Source: Eisenbergiella tayi
GTDB lineage: Bacteria; Bacillota; Clostridia; Lachnospirales; Lachnospiraceae
Length of the DNA stretch: 64,000 nucleotides
Reading direction: 5' to 3'
Assembly (NCBI RefSeq): GCF_001881565.1
Contig: NZ_MPDJ01000009.1
Span: forward strand, 185,521-249,520
The position numbers and the translations under genes were made by a program. Each line of letters begins with the position of its first letter. Within the stretch, counting starts at the first letter, position 1. This document shows, piece after piece, positions 55,626-63,844 of the stretch. The notes under the pieces are model-generated. The model was not told the DNA's origin, searched no databases, and saw nothing but the letters and a program-made list of their open reading frames with translations.

Positions 55626-56471
55626 TCAAATTTGATGTCCCGCTGCCTGCGGGGGAGTATTCGGCTTCTTTTTCCCGGAAGGAATATTCATGATCCGTCT
55701 GGCTTCTTCCGGTGATGCGGTTTCCAAATCCATGGCCCGGATCAGGGCCGCCAGCTTCTCCACTTCCTCATAATTAGCGCAGGCTGTCCGGCCCGGTGCA
55801 AGGTAACGGCTGTCTTCGAATCCAATCCGCACCACCGCCGCCCCCATGGCAATGGCCGCGGCGAGGAATTCCCAGTTATCACGCCCATAATGGGTCACTC
55901 CCCACAGCGCGTCCGCCGGAACCGCGGCGCGGAAGGCTGTGAGGCATTCCATGTTGGGCTGCATACCTCCCTTATGCCCGAATACCAGGTTATAAAGCAC
56001 AGGATTCCGGTACGGCACCTCCTGCTGTGTCATGCGGATATTATAAATCATGCCGATATCAAATACTTCTATTTCGGGAATGATCTCCCTCTCATATACG
56101 GCTTTTGCACAATACCGGATGTCCTCAAAGGTATTGATATAAACCGCTTCCCCCAGATTGGTGGTCCCTCCGTTCAGAGAAGCGCTTTCCACTCTCCAAT
56201 AATCCAGCGGATAACAGCGCCGGCGGATATCCATATCCGATATCCCGCCGGTGGACGCCTGTATAATCAGATCCGTCCGTTCCGCAATGCGATCGAAGGT
56301 ATCCGCCATTTCCGTAATATCCGGTGTCAGGGAGCCGTCCGGCCGGCGGCAGTGCAGATGGCACATGGCCGCGCCGGCAGCCGCGCTTCGCACCACATCC
56401 TCTGCCAGGGCTTCTTTATCCACCGGCAGTCCGGCTTCCACCGGGGCCAGTGAAATAATTACTTTTCTCAT
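55626..56471 (-). CDS. Beta-keto acid cleavage enzyme (BKACE/KCE, DUF849)
   Basis: The 281-residue protein starts at the ATG at 56471 (AGGAGG), though the frame is open to 56498. It has the metal motif CHLHC (His 38, His 40), a Glu in APVEAG (12), STGG and the late RIGFED, which supplies the third metal ligand in this family. BKACE enzymes cleave a beta-keto acid with acetyl-CoA to give acetoacetate and a new acyl-CoA; the first known member acts in lysine fermentation. Here it lies between a sugar-acid kinase and an esterase in a glycosidase operon, so the substrate is probably a keto acid derived from a sugar acid rather than from lysine. Confidence 0.88.
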   Translation of the reverse strand: MRKVIISLAPVEAGLPVDKEALAEDVVRSAAAGAAMCHLHCRRPDGSLTPDITEMADTFDRIAERTDLIIQASTGGISDMDIRRRCYPLDYWRVESASLNGGTTNLGEAVYINTFEDIRYCAKAVYEREIIPEIEVFDIGMIYNIRMTQQEVPYRNPVLYNLVFGHKGGMQPNMECLTAFRAAVPADALWGVTHYGRDNWEFLAAAIAMGAAVVRIGFEDSRYLAPGRTACANYEEVEKLAALIRAMDLETASPEEARRIMNIPSGKKKPNTPPQAAGHQI

Positions 56472-56511
56472 TCTTACATCCTCCTGTCTGAAGGGCATCC
56501 TGTGCAGGGCT

Positions 56512-57981
56512 TTATTCCTCCAAGGATGCCGGAGCCAGCAGCTCCACGATTTTCTTCAGTGTATCCCTTTCCCCCACATTTCCCGGGAATATAATATAGG
56601 CAAGCCCGGGGAACCGGCTTTCCGGTCCGGTTTTCCATACCGGGATGCCGGGCTGTACCTGGCCTGCCGCCAGCGCCTTACGGACCTTAAGCGCCTTAGT
56701 CCCCACATCGCTGGAGGTAATTCCCCCTTTGGCAATGAGAAAGGCCGGTTTGCGGTTCAGGCCCGCTATCACACCTGTTACCGCATCGGATATTTCCACG
56801 GAAAGCTTCAGCTTTTCTTCTCCGTTCATTCCTTCCGGGGCAAGCAGTGTGCGGCTGGTATATACCACCGCCGTTTTGCCCCGGTTCATCGCCTCTTCCG
56901 CTTCCCTGATAACCCTGCGGGTTTCCTCCGCCAGCCCGCCCTTCCGGAAGCAGGTGTTCACGTTAAATTCCAGGAATTCTGCGGGGACGCGGGTCTTTTT
57001 CAATTCTTCCAGCTGCAGGGTTGTTTTTTTCACATGAGAACCAATGAGGACGATTCCGCCGTAATTTTCCCCTGCCGCCTCATCCGCTTCTGCACCCAGC
57101 AGCTCCTGCCTGTCTAACAGCGGCCTGTCGCTTATGTTTCCGAGCACCTTGGGAAGCGCGGCCGCACTTCGGATCAAAAATTCTTTTCCCGCCTTTATCG
57201 CACGCAGCAGACAGATCGCAAAGGTTTCCACGTCACTTTGTGCCGCCGCATCCACCAGAACGGGACGGAAATTCTCCGCCTGCAGCAGAAGCTGCGTGAT
57301 TTCCTCCAGCTTCTGCGCCCGCAGCATGGAAAGAGTGATGTAGATACTGTCCTCCTTCCGGTAACGCCCGCCGCTCTTTTCCTCCACGTATTCTCCCAGA
57401 TGGGAGGAATGATAACCAAAGGTCTTATCCCGTGCGAATTCCGTCTGCCCGGCCGGTACCAGCATATCCCCTTCCTTTACGTAATGGACGCTGTTAATGG
57501 TATAACGCCCGCCTTCCCTGAAAAAGGGACAGAGTATCTGCCCGTGTACCGGCCGGCCCGTCTGCTGTTCCACTGCCTCTCTCAGCGCCTCCAGCTCCAG
57601 AGGGTAATGTCCCCGCAGAGTGGAATCCCCCCGTGAAACCAGCAGAAGCTTTTTCCCGCAGGCTGCTGCAGCCTTTACCGCTCTTTCAGCAAGTATTTTA
57701 TGTTCTTTCTCCGTTTGGGAAGCTGAAAAGCTTCTGGAATTGGTCAGTACAAAGAACAGGCTGTTTTCCTCCTGCATGCCTTCTTCCAGGCTTTGCTCCG
57801 ACCAGTCCGTATAAACAGACACATCATGGACCGTCTGGATGCCGGTGGGATCATCATCCAGCACCAGGACCTTACGCCCGAAATCTTTCCATTCCTCCTG
57901 ATATATGCGGTGTATCTCTTCTCCGTCGGCCTCCTGCAGTGACTCCAGCACAGATATGGGAAGCCTGCTGTATTGTTCCAT
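56512..57981 (-). CDS. Four-carbon acid sugar kinase family protein (DUF1537)
   Basis: The 489-residue protein has the DUF1537 N-domain motifs LVLDDDPTGIQTVHDV and SRGDSTLRGHYPLE and the C-terminal nucleotide-binding motifs AKGGITSSDVGTKAL and YIIFPGNVGE. Family members phosphorylate threonate, erythronate or their 3-oxo forms and also act in D-apiose breakdown (3-oxo-isoapionate kinase). No dehydrogenase, decarboxylase or PdxA2-type partner is nearby; instead a beta-keto acid cleavage enzyme follows 40 bases downstream, an arrangement that suggests a different route. Ribosome site GGAGG. Confidence 0.9.
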   Translation of the reverse strand: MEQYSRLPISVLESLQEADGEEIHRIYQEEWKDFGRKVLVLDDDPTGIQTVHDVSVYTDWSEQSLEEGMQEENSLFFVLTNSRSFSASQTEKEHKILAERAVKAAAACGKKLLLVSRGDSTLRGHYPLELEALREAVEQQTGRPVHGQILCPFFREGGRYTINSVHYVKEGDMLVPAGQTEFARDKTFGYHSSHLGEYVEEKSGGRYRKEDSIYITLSMLRAQKLEEITQLLLQAENFRPVLVDAAAQSDVETFAICLLRAIKAGKEFLIRSAAALPKVLGNISDRPLLDRQELLGAEADEAAGENYGGIVLIGSHVKKTTLQLEELKKTRVPAEFLEFNVNTCFRKGGLAEETRRVIREAEEAMNRGKTAVVYTSRTLLAPEGMNGEEKLKLSVEISDAVTGVIAGLNRKPAFLIAKGGITSSDVGTKALKVRKALAAGQVQPGIPVWKTGPESRFPGLAYIIFPGNVGERDTLKKIVELLAPASLEE

Positions 57982-58040
57982 AATTCCTCCTCATTTACGC
58001 CGCTGTTTGGTTTTTTCTGTTTCCTTTTACCGGCTGCCTG

Positions 58041-60080
58041 TCAGTTCTCTCTGCCGGCCCGCCTTTCCCCTGCATCCATTATCGGAAGCCAGACGCGCAT
58101 CTCATCCATACCGCGGTTATCCCATGCAAAATAAGGGATCATGCGTGCGGTTATTTTTTCATATTCCCGGTTCCCATAGTCCTGATAAAGGGCATTCCGG
58201 TCATAGCCGTCCTCCCTTTTTCTCAGCAAAAAGCTTCCTTTCAGAGAGGTGACTGTCCTGCCTTCTATCACAAAGTCTTCCGGTTCCAGCCTGATATCGG
58301 ACGGTATCATCAGATCATCCAGTGTCTCCGCCGCCGCGTCCATTCCCTCGATGCAGTAAACCAGAGGGCCGCGTTCCACCGCCACCTGGCCGGAATCCTC
58401 CTCCACAAGCGGATGCGCACAGGTAAGCCTCGCCTCCATGGCAAAATCCACCAGAATTTCCCGGTTCTTTGGAGCCTCTATCTTCAGGCATATGTATGTG
58501 CCGCCGTCCTTACGGCTCAGGCTGTAGCTTTCTTCGTCCTCCCCTGTCCTGCGGTTCCGGCACCGGACAGTTCCGTTTCTGACCCAGGAAGGGATCCGCA
58601 GATGCAGGGAAAAGCTGCCGCAGGATTTTAAGGCTTGCGTTTCCTCTTCTTCAAAGGTAAACCTTATGTTTCCGTCATAGGGATAACCGGTTTCCTGTAC
58701 CAGGATGAGTCCGGAGTCCTGTTCTTCCCCATCCTTGCCCGGGAACGCCACCCTGGCCCGGCTGGCTCCGTAGAGCACCATATAAATTCCGTCCTCATCC
58801 ACGGCATAGGCATACTCGCTCATCTGGGCCATCAGCCTTGCCAGATTGGGAGGACAGCAGTAGCTCAGAATATATTCCGCCCGTTCCTGTCCCCAAATCA
58901 GCTCATAAGGAAGCTTTTTGGCCCTGCGCAGCATGTTTTCATAGAAAAACCGTCTGCCGTCCATGCTCACCGCCGCCAGATTCACATTCAGTATCATGCG
59001 TTCCAGTACATCCACATACTCCGCCCTTTTCTCCAGGCAGAACATTCTCCATGCCCAGTATACGCCGCCGACAGATGCACAGGTCTCGTTATATGCGGTC
59101 ACATTGGGAAGCTGATATTCATAGCCGTAGGCCTGATGGACGAGCTGGTGGGTAAAAAAATTGCCGTAAGGGGAGGCACCGTTATACAGCGCTCCGCAGC
59201 CTCCGGTAATATACATTTTTTGTGTCACAAGGCTGTTCCAGACCTTATGAAGTACCTCCGCAAGCTCAGGTTCCTCCTCTTCCAGGCACAGATCCGCCAC
59301 ACCCGCATAAAGGTAATTGGCCCGTACCGCATGACCGATAATACGATCGTGTTCCTTAAGAGGAAGCCGATCCTGATTGTCATCCAGCCCCTCCTTTACG
59401 GAATCCCTGAGAGTGACCGCCTTTTTCAGAAGCTCCAGATAATCCCGATCACCTGTGGTACGGTACAGCTCCGCCAGCCCCATATAATGAGAAGGGCAGA
59501 CTGCGGTCTGTACCTCCCCGCTTTCCTCCGCCCGGTCATACAGATTTTTCAGATAGCCCGCCGCCTTTCGGGCGATGGTAAGAAAGCTGTCTTTCCCTGT
59601 CAGCCTTTTATACAGACAGGCGGAAGTGAACAGATGCCCGAAATTATAAACCTCGAAGTCATTGATATCTCCCAGACGGGCTGCTTTTCCATTCCGTTCC
59701 CCTATAATTTGCTTGGTTGAAATATAGCCGTCCGGCTGCTGCGCCCTTCCGATCAGGGCCACATATTCCTCCAGACGCTCCAGGAGTTCCCGGTTATCCG
59801 ATCGCACGGCTGTATAAACTGCGGCCTCCATCCATTTATAAAAGTCTCCGTCTCCGAAAACCGTACCGTCAAAGTCTCCGTCCGCATCCCCTGCGGCAAT
59901 TTTAAAGTTTTCCAGCACATGGCTGATATCCCTGCTTTCAAACATTTTCTGCAGATGCGGCACCATGGACGCAGTGCAGGTATCAAAACGTTCCTTATAA
60001 AGTCCTCCCGTCCATTTCACATCGGAAAAGGGAAGCCCCTGTAATCCGGCATTCGGTGATTTTCTGGTATCTGTCAGCAT
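58041..60080 (-). CDS. GH127 (beta-L-arabinofuranosidase-type) glycoside hydrolase
   Basis: The 679-residue protein has the DUF1680 alpha/alpha barrel, the AYNETCASVGG block (Glu 332, Cys 334) and the vicinal Cys pair 408-409 in YCCPPNL, which in GH127 bind zinc and include the Cys nucleophile. Where the B. longum enzyme HypBA1 has a fourth zinc ligand (Glu, 16 residues before the ETC glutamate), this protein appears to have Gln 316; that alignment is from memory. Known activities are beta-L-arabinofuranosidase and, in rhamnogalacturonan-II breakdown, release of aceric acid. No signal peptide. It lies between the racemase-family and kinase genes, 17 bases after the former. Confidence 0.9.
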   Translation of the reverse strand: MLTDTRKSPNAGLQGLPFSDVKWTGGLYKERFDTCTASMVPHLQKMFESRDISHVLENFKIAAGDADGDFDGTVFGDGDFYKWMEAAVYTAVRSDNRELLERLEEYVALIGRAQQPDGYISTKQIIGERNGKAARLGDINDFEVYNFGHLFTSACLYKRLTGKDSFLTIARKAAGYLKNLYDRAEESGEVQTAVCPSHYMGLAELYRTTGDRDYLELLKKAVTLRDSVKEGLDDNQDRLPLKEHDRIIGHAVRANYLYAGVADLCLEEEEPELAEVLHKVWNSLVTQKMYITGGCGALYNGASPYGNFFTHQLVHQAYGYEYQLPNVTAYNETCASVGGVYWAWRMFCLEKRAEYVDVLERMILNVNLAAVSMDGRRFFYENMLRRAKKLPYELIWGQERAEYILSYCCPPNLARLMAQMSEYAYAVDEDGIYMVLYGASRARVAFPGKDGEEQDSGLILVQETGYPYDGNIRFTFEEEETQALKSCGSFSLHLRIPSWVRNGTVRCRNRRTGEDEESYSLSRKDGGTYICLKIEAPKNREILVDFAMEARLTCAHPLVEEDSGQVAVERGPLVYCIEGMDAAAETLDDLMIPSDIRLEPEDFVIEGRTVTSLKGSFLLRKREDGYDRNALYQDYGNREYEKITARMIPYFAWDNRGMDEMRVWLPIMDAGERRAGREN

Positions 60081-60097
60081 ATTCTCCTCCTGTAATC

Positions 60098-60769
60098 CTA
60101 CATCAGACCTTTTCTTTGCAGCGCCTTTTTCAGTTCTGCCGCTCCAAACCTGGGGCTGGACAGAGTAACTATTCCCAGTTCCCGGTAAATATCCTCCTCC
60201 ACATAAGCCATGGAGCCCTGGGCAAGGAGGATCACATCCGCATCGTCCTTCACCCGGGCCGCTTTGGCAAGAAGCAGACGGCGGAATTCCTCCTGATCCA
60301 GTCCGAAGGCTCCGTCAATCAGGCCGTCGGTCAGTTCCACATGCCTGCCCATTTCCCTTGCCACACGAAGAACTGTATTTTTAGTCGGCTCCAATGTGGT
60401 CGGCAGGGTTGCGAGGACAGCTATCCTGTTTCCTCTGCGCACCGCCTCCCTGCACATTTCCTCATCAATACGTACCACCGGCACTCCTATGTAGGCTGCC
60501 GCCGTCTGTACACAATCTGCTGTTTCTCCTACGGAAGAACAGATATTCAGAATGGCGTCCGCTCCCTGCTTCACCGCATCCATATACATGCTTATCAGTT
60601 CCGCTGCTGCCCGAGGTGTCACATACCCCGCTTCCCTGACCTCTGCCAGAATCCCCGGATTGCTCAGGCTGATCAGCTCCGCTTCCTCCCCGATATTTTT
60701 CCTTACCTCTCTTTCCACCAGTTCAATCAGTTCCGGTGTCGTGCTGGTATACACAAGTGCTGCTTTCAT
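60098..60769 (-). CDS. Aspartate/glutamate racemase superfamily protein with one active-site Cys
   Basis: The 223-residue protein has the superfamily's two-lobed fold with the first cysteine in ILNICSSVGETAD (Cys 77). The second lobe, normally ending in LGC(T), reads VILLAQGSMAYV, placing Gln 184 at the second Cys position. Two-base racemisation is thus unlikely. Single-Cys members of the superfamily include decarboxylases and isomerases such as arylmalonate decarboxylase and maleate isomerase, though those keep different cysteines. In an operon with a sugar-acid kinase and a keto-acid cleavage enzyme, an isomerase or epimerase of an acid sugar is plausible. AGGAGC ribosome site. Confidence 0.82.
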   Translation of the reverse strand: MKAALVYTSTTPELIELVEREVRKNIGEEAELISLSNPGILAEVREAGYVTPRAAAELISMYMDAVKQGADAILNICSSVGETADCVQTAAAYIGVPVVRIDEEMCREAVRRGNRIAVLATLPTTLEPTKNTVLRVAREMGRHVELTDGLIDGAFGLDQEEFRRLLLAKAARVKDDADVILLAQGSMAYVEEDIYRELGIVTLSSPRFGAAELKKALQRKGLM

Positions 60770-60819
60770 ACTGTTTTGCTCCTATCCGTGCGCTTTGGCG
60801 CACATTTTATTCCAATCGC

Positions 60820-60862
60820 AAACAGGCGGTGTCAGAATTGGCCCTTCTGACACCGCCTGTTT
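60820..60862. terminator. Perfect 18-base hairpin between GH2 and the racemase-family gene
   Basis: AAACAGGCGGTGTCAGAA and its exact complement flank a 7-base loop. It lies in a 193-base gap, about 100 bases after the GH2 stop and 50 before the racemase-family start. Neither side has a real U-tract. A TATAAT on the minus strand (60891-60886) lies upstream of it, so the hairpin could be in the leader of a transcript that begins here. Terminator, attenuator or processing site cannot be told apart. Confidence 0.6.
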
Positions 60863-60962
60863 CAAAATGCCTGCTTCTTTGTTCTATTATAGAAGCAATC
60901 ATTCTTAAAAAATATATGAAATTCTTCAGACTGTTATGGAAATTTTACAGATTCGGGACCTC

Positions 60963-62642
60963 CTAAAAATAGTTCCCCAGGCTCCGGTAGCTGTCCTTCA
61001 CCACCTCATAAGCCAGCTTCGGCCTTCTGTATTCATCCACGATTCCCTTATTATTCATGGTTCTGGGGCGCGAACCGAACCAGCTGTCACATACGCGGAC
61101 ATCACAGAATTGCCAGATATAAACACCGCTGCAGCCTTCCCGGGAAAAAACGGCCTGAAGCTGTTCTTTGAGCGCCTGTACCTGGTATTCCTCCGACCAT
61201 TTCACATGAGCGGGGGTACGGTAGCCGTATATGGCTCCCGCGCCGATTTCCGTTATCAGGAAAGGCTTTCCCGTCCCTTCCGATTCGTTCTGTATCCACT
61301 GATAAAGTTCGTCCAGATAATCCTCCACAGGTACATCATGGTACCATTTGGGATAAATGTTATAGGATACCACCTCCGGATATCCCAGGCAGATATCCGT
61401 CTTGAAACGGCAGCTGGCCGAGGAACGGGGACGGTAAGGATCCAGGCTTTTAATCAGTTCGTACTGTTCACTGTAGCACTCCCTGCCGTATTCCGTATCA
61501 CTGGCGCACTCGTTGAGAATCCCCCAGATATAAATAGAAGGATGGTTATAGTGCGCGGTGATCATTTCCCTGATACAATCCCCGCACTGCTGTTTAAAAT
61601 GAGGATTGCGCATATTTTCTTCCGACAGGCCCCTGGCATGGTTTTCCTCCCAGACCAGGATTCCCTGTTCATCACAGAGATCCAGAAAAAGCTCATCATT
61701 GGGATAATGCACGGTCCGAATGGAGTTGGCTCCCAGATCCTTTATCAGCATCAGATCATGCTGCATGGCTGAAAAAGGAAGCGCACAGCCGAATTGGGGA
61801 TGATCCTCATGGCGGCAAAAGCCTTTTATCCGCAGCTTCCTGCCGTTCAGAAGAATATCCTTCCCTTCCGTCCTGATTTCCCGAAAACCCACTCTGTCAA
61901 TGATATCGTCCGCTGCTCCGTCCGCTGTCCTTAATACTGCCGTTATCAGATAAAGCACCGGTGACTCCGGCGACCAGCATTCCGCCCAGGGACAGGGCAG
62001 TTCCTCCGTGGAAAAGCTTTTTTCTTCTTCTCCCTCAAGTACTATCGGCAGGACTGCAAAGGAATTTTTACCGATTTCCACTTCAACAGAGCCGTCAAGC
62101 CTGCCGGAAGAAAGATTCCTCACACGGATTTCCGCCTTGCCGTACCATCCGTCTTTCCGCAGGAAAGGGGTGAAATGAATCCATGAAAGATACGCCTCTC
62201 CCAGCTCTTCCAGCACCACTCCCCGGGAAATCCCGCCATAGGACTGATAATCATTGGGCACATGAAGGGCGGAATCCGGACCGAAGGAATTATCGGCAAT
62301 CACTTCCAGCTGATGGATGCCCGGCCTTATATCCTTCAGCACCACATCAAAAGGGGTATATGCATTGTAATGAGAACCGACAGGCTTTCCGTCCACCAGG
62401 ACTGATGCCGTATGGCTCACTCCCTTAAATTCCAGACGGATATTCCCCTTCGCCTCAAACTCCCTGGAATAGGAAGCCTGTCCGCGGTAGGAAACCGTAT
62501 CCGGATAATTCTCCCAGCAGCCGGGAACCGGCGCCTGAATAACCGCTTCTTCCCCCTGCGTGCCTATGGTATGAAAATTCCATAAGGCAGAGGATAATTC
62601 CGCTGTTTTTCTGATTTTGTGTGTTTCAAAGGTACGTATCAT
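60963..62642 (-). CDS. GH2 beta-glucuronidase/beta-galactosidase-like enzyme
   Basis: A compact 559-residue GH2 without C-terminal extensions: sandwich domain (about 18-150), Ig-like domain (155-255), TIM barrel (260-555). Acid/base Glu 378 in IWGILNECASD and nucleophile Glu 465 in FLITEIGAGAIYGYR. Size, domain order and the ITEIGA-type nucleophile block resemble beta-glucuronidases, but the sugar cannot be fixed without key loop residues. No signal peptide. AAGGAGAGG ribosome site. It heads the second glycosidase operon, either from the weak promoter at 62672-62700 or by read-through from the glycosyltransferase gene. Confidence 0.9.
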   Translation of the reverse strand: MIRTFETHKIRKTAELSSALWNFHTIGTQGEEAVIQAPVPGCWENYPDTVSYRGQASYSREFEAKGNIRLEFKGVSHTASVLVDGKPVGSHYNAYTPFDVVLKDIRPGIHQLEVIADNSFGPDSALHVPNDYQSYGGISRGVVLEELGEAYLSWIHFTPFLRKDGWYGKAEIRVRNLSSGRLDGSVEVEIGKNSFAVLPIVLEGEEEKSFSTEELPCPWAECWSPESPVLYLITAVLRTADGAADDIIDRVGFREIRTEGKDILLNGRKLRIKGFCRHEDHPQFGCALPFSAMQHDLMLIKDLGANSIRTVHYPNDELFLDLCDEQGILVWEENHARGLSEENMRNPHFKQQCGDCIREMITAHYNHPSIYIWGILNECASDTEYGRECYSEQYELIKSLDPYRPRSSASCRFKTDICLGYPEVVSYNIYPKWYHDVPVEDYLDELYQWIQNESEGTGKPFLITEIGAGAIYGYRTPAHVKWSEEYQVQALKEQLQAVFSREGCSGVYIWQFCDVRVCDSWFGSRPRTMNNKGIVDEYRRPKLAYEVVKDSYRSLGNYF

Positions 62643-62671
62643 GTTTTTTCCTCTCCTTTATTCCCATTGGG

Positions 62672-62700
62672 ATTATTTCCTTCTCATTCGATTTCCGCAA
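62672..62700 (-). promoter_or_regulatory. Weak candidate promoter before the GH2 gene
   Basis: On the minus strand AATAAT (62677-62672) and TTGCGG (62700-62695) have a 17-base spacer, within the 84-base gap after the glycosyltransferase stop. A short CGGAAC/GTTCCG stem lies just upstream of it. Support is modest. Confidence 0.35.
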
Positions 62701-62726
62701 TCCGGAACTGTCCGGGTTCCGTCAGT

Positions 62727-63569
62727 TCAGCCCTGCTTTCTTCTTTTCACCATAGGAAAGCGCAGCGTATTTCCTCTGCTGGAGCGGATATAATCCAAAG
62801 CTCCCTCCAGATCCTTCTCCCCATGAATATGGTAGGCCGGATACGCTGTGTCGACAAACAGGGGAATATCCATGGTTCCCGACTGGATACAGAAAAAAAT
62901 TTCTTCCGTATTCTGTGAAGGATTCCTTGCCGGTACAAAACGGGTTCCCTTATCCATGGCCTCTTTATCTATATAAGTACAGCTTCCCAATCCGCCGGCC
63001 TCATAAATGCCCGATACCTTCAGCCGATCCGCAAACTGCTTCTTTCTGCGATCCGCTTCTTTTTTATATAAAGCTGCATTCCTTTTGTCTGAATTCGGCG
63101 CTCTCTCCTCCATAAGCCATGCATTCGGCCCGGACGAGCGCCCGGCGCAGCTTTTCGACCAGAACAGTTCTGAAATAACGCCCTTCTGGGTTGCACGCAG
63201 ATATTCCACCAGTGCGGGATGCAGAATCAGATCGGAATCCACAAGAAAAACCGCATCGTATTCCTTCTGCATCGCATACCGGATAATCCGGTTCCGATAT
63301 CCTGCCACTCGTACAAGACGCGCTTCTTTCCTGGCATCCGTATCTTCCGCAGCGCTTCCCTTTACCGCAGGCAGCACAGTAACCTCAGAACCTTCTCTCT
63401 TGAAATTCTTCAGGAGCTTTTCCGAAATCTCGCTGTCATTGTCATCAATAAAAATATAGTCGATAAGGAAACCTTCATGCTCCAGGCTTTTCAATGAAAT
63501 CAGAAACGCCCTCAGTACACTGGCTCTTTCACATACCGGACTGCCAACCAAAACTCTCTGCAATGCCAT
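62727..63569 (-). CDS. GT-A fold glycosyltransferase (Anp1/GT2-like)
   Basis: The 280-residue soluble protein begins RVLVGSPVCERASVLRAFLISL, with IDYIFIDDNDS (nucleotide-sugar binding), a divalent-metal DxD motif VDSDLILHP (Asp 111, Asp 113) and a later VDTAYPAYHIHG metal-binding His region. This resembles Anp1-type and related GT-A glycosyltransferases. The acceptor is unknown; it has no membrane helix and no neighbouring cell-wall genes. It has its own consensus promoter and a terminator-like hairpin in its leader, so its control differs from the glycosidase operons. The start ATG follows GAGGA. Confidence 0.78.
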   Translation of the reverse strand: MALQRVLVGSPVCERASVLRAFLISLKSLEHEGFLIDYIFIDDNDSEISEKLLKNFKREGSEVTVLPAVKGSAAEDTDARKEARLVRVAGYRNRIIRYAMQKEYDAVFLVDSDLILHPALVEYLRATQKGVISELFWSKSCAGRSSGPNAWLMEERAPNSDKRNAALYKKEADRRKKQFADRLKVSGIYEAGGLGSCTYIDKEAMDKGTRFVPARNPSQNTEEIFFCIQSGTMDIPLFVDTAYPAYHIHGEKDLEGALDYIRSSRGNTLRFPMVKRRKQG

Positions 63570-63616
63570 CCAGTTACATCCTCTTACTCTTTCTTCTCCT
63601 GTTAAGGAAAATAAAA

Positions 63617-63640
63617 GGCCACTTTTATCAAAAAGTGACC
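63617..63640 (-). terminator. Leader hairpin with U-tract before the glycosyltransferase gene
   Basis: On the minus strand GGTCACTTTTTGATAAAAGTGGCC folds into a 9-10 pair stem (one mismatch) followed by TTTTATTTTCC. It lies between the promoter at 63703-63731 and the start at 63569, so it can act as a transcription attenuator. Confidence 0.7.
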
Positions 63641-63702
63641 TTCATTAGACTTCTTAATTTTGTACGGTCAGCACCCGTTCACCAGAGACTGCCGATGTGT
63701 TA

Positions 63703-63731
63703 AGTATAGCACTCATGGTAAGAGATGTCAA
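63703..63731 (-). promoter_or_regulatory. Consensus sigma-A promoter of the glycosyltransferase gene
   Basis: On the minus strand -35 TTGACA (63731-63726), 17-base spacer ending in TGC, and -10 TATACT (63708-63703), an extended -10. This is the strongest promoter by match in the window. It gives a leader of about 130 bases. Confidence 0.82.
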
Positions 63732-63844
63732 ACTTTGGTTCGGGTGGGGGAGAAGAAAAAAAAGTGAGAGCCGCCGTCCGTGTTCCCGGTGTCCTCCCGC
63801 GCTGCCCGGTTTCGCCCTCCCGGCTCCCTTCCGGCCCCTTGTCC

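Noticed and set aside
55626..56471. Lysine fermentation role for the BKACE gene
   Set aside because: None of the other lysine-fermentation genes (aminomutases, diaminohexanoate dehydrogenase) is near; the neighbours are sugar enzymes.
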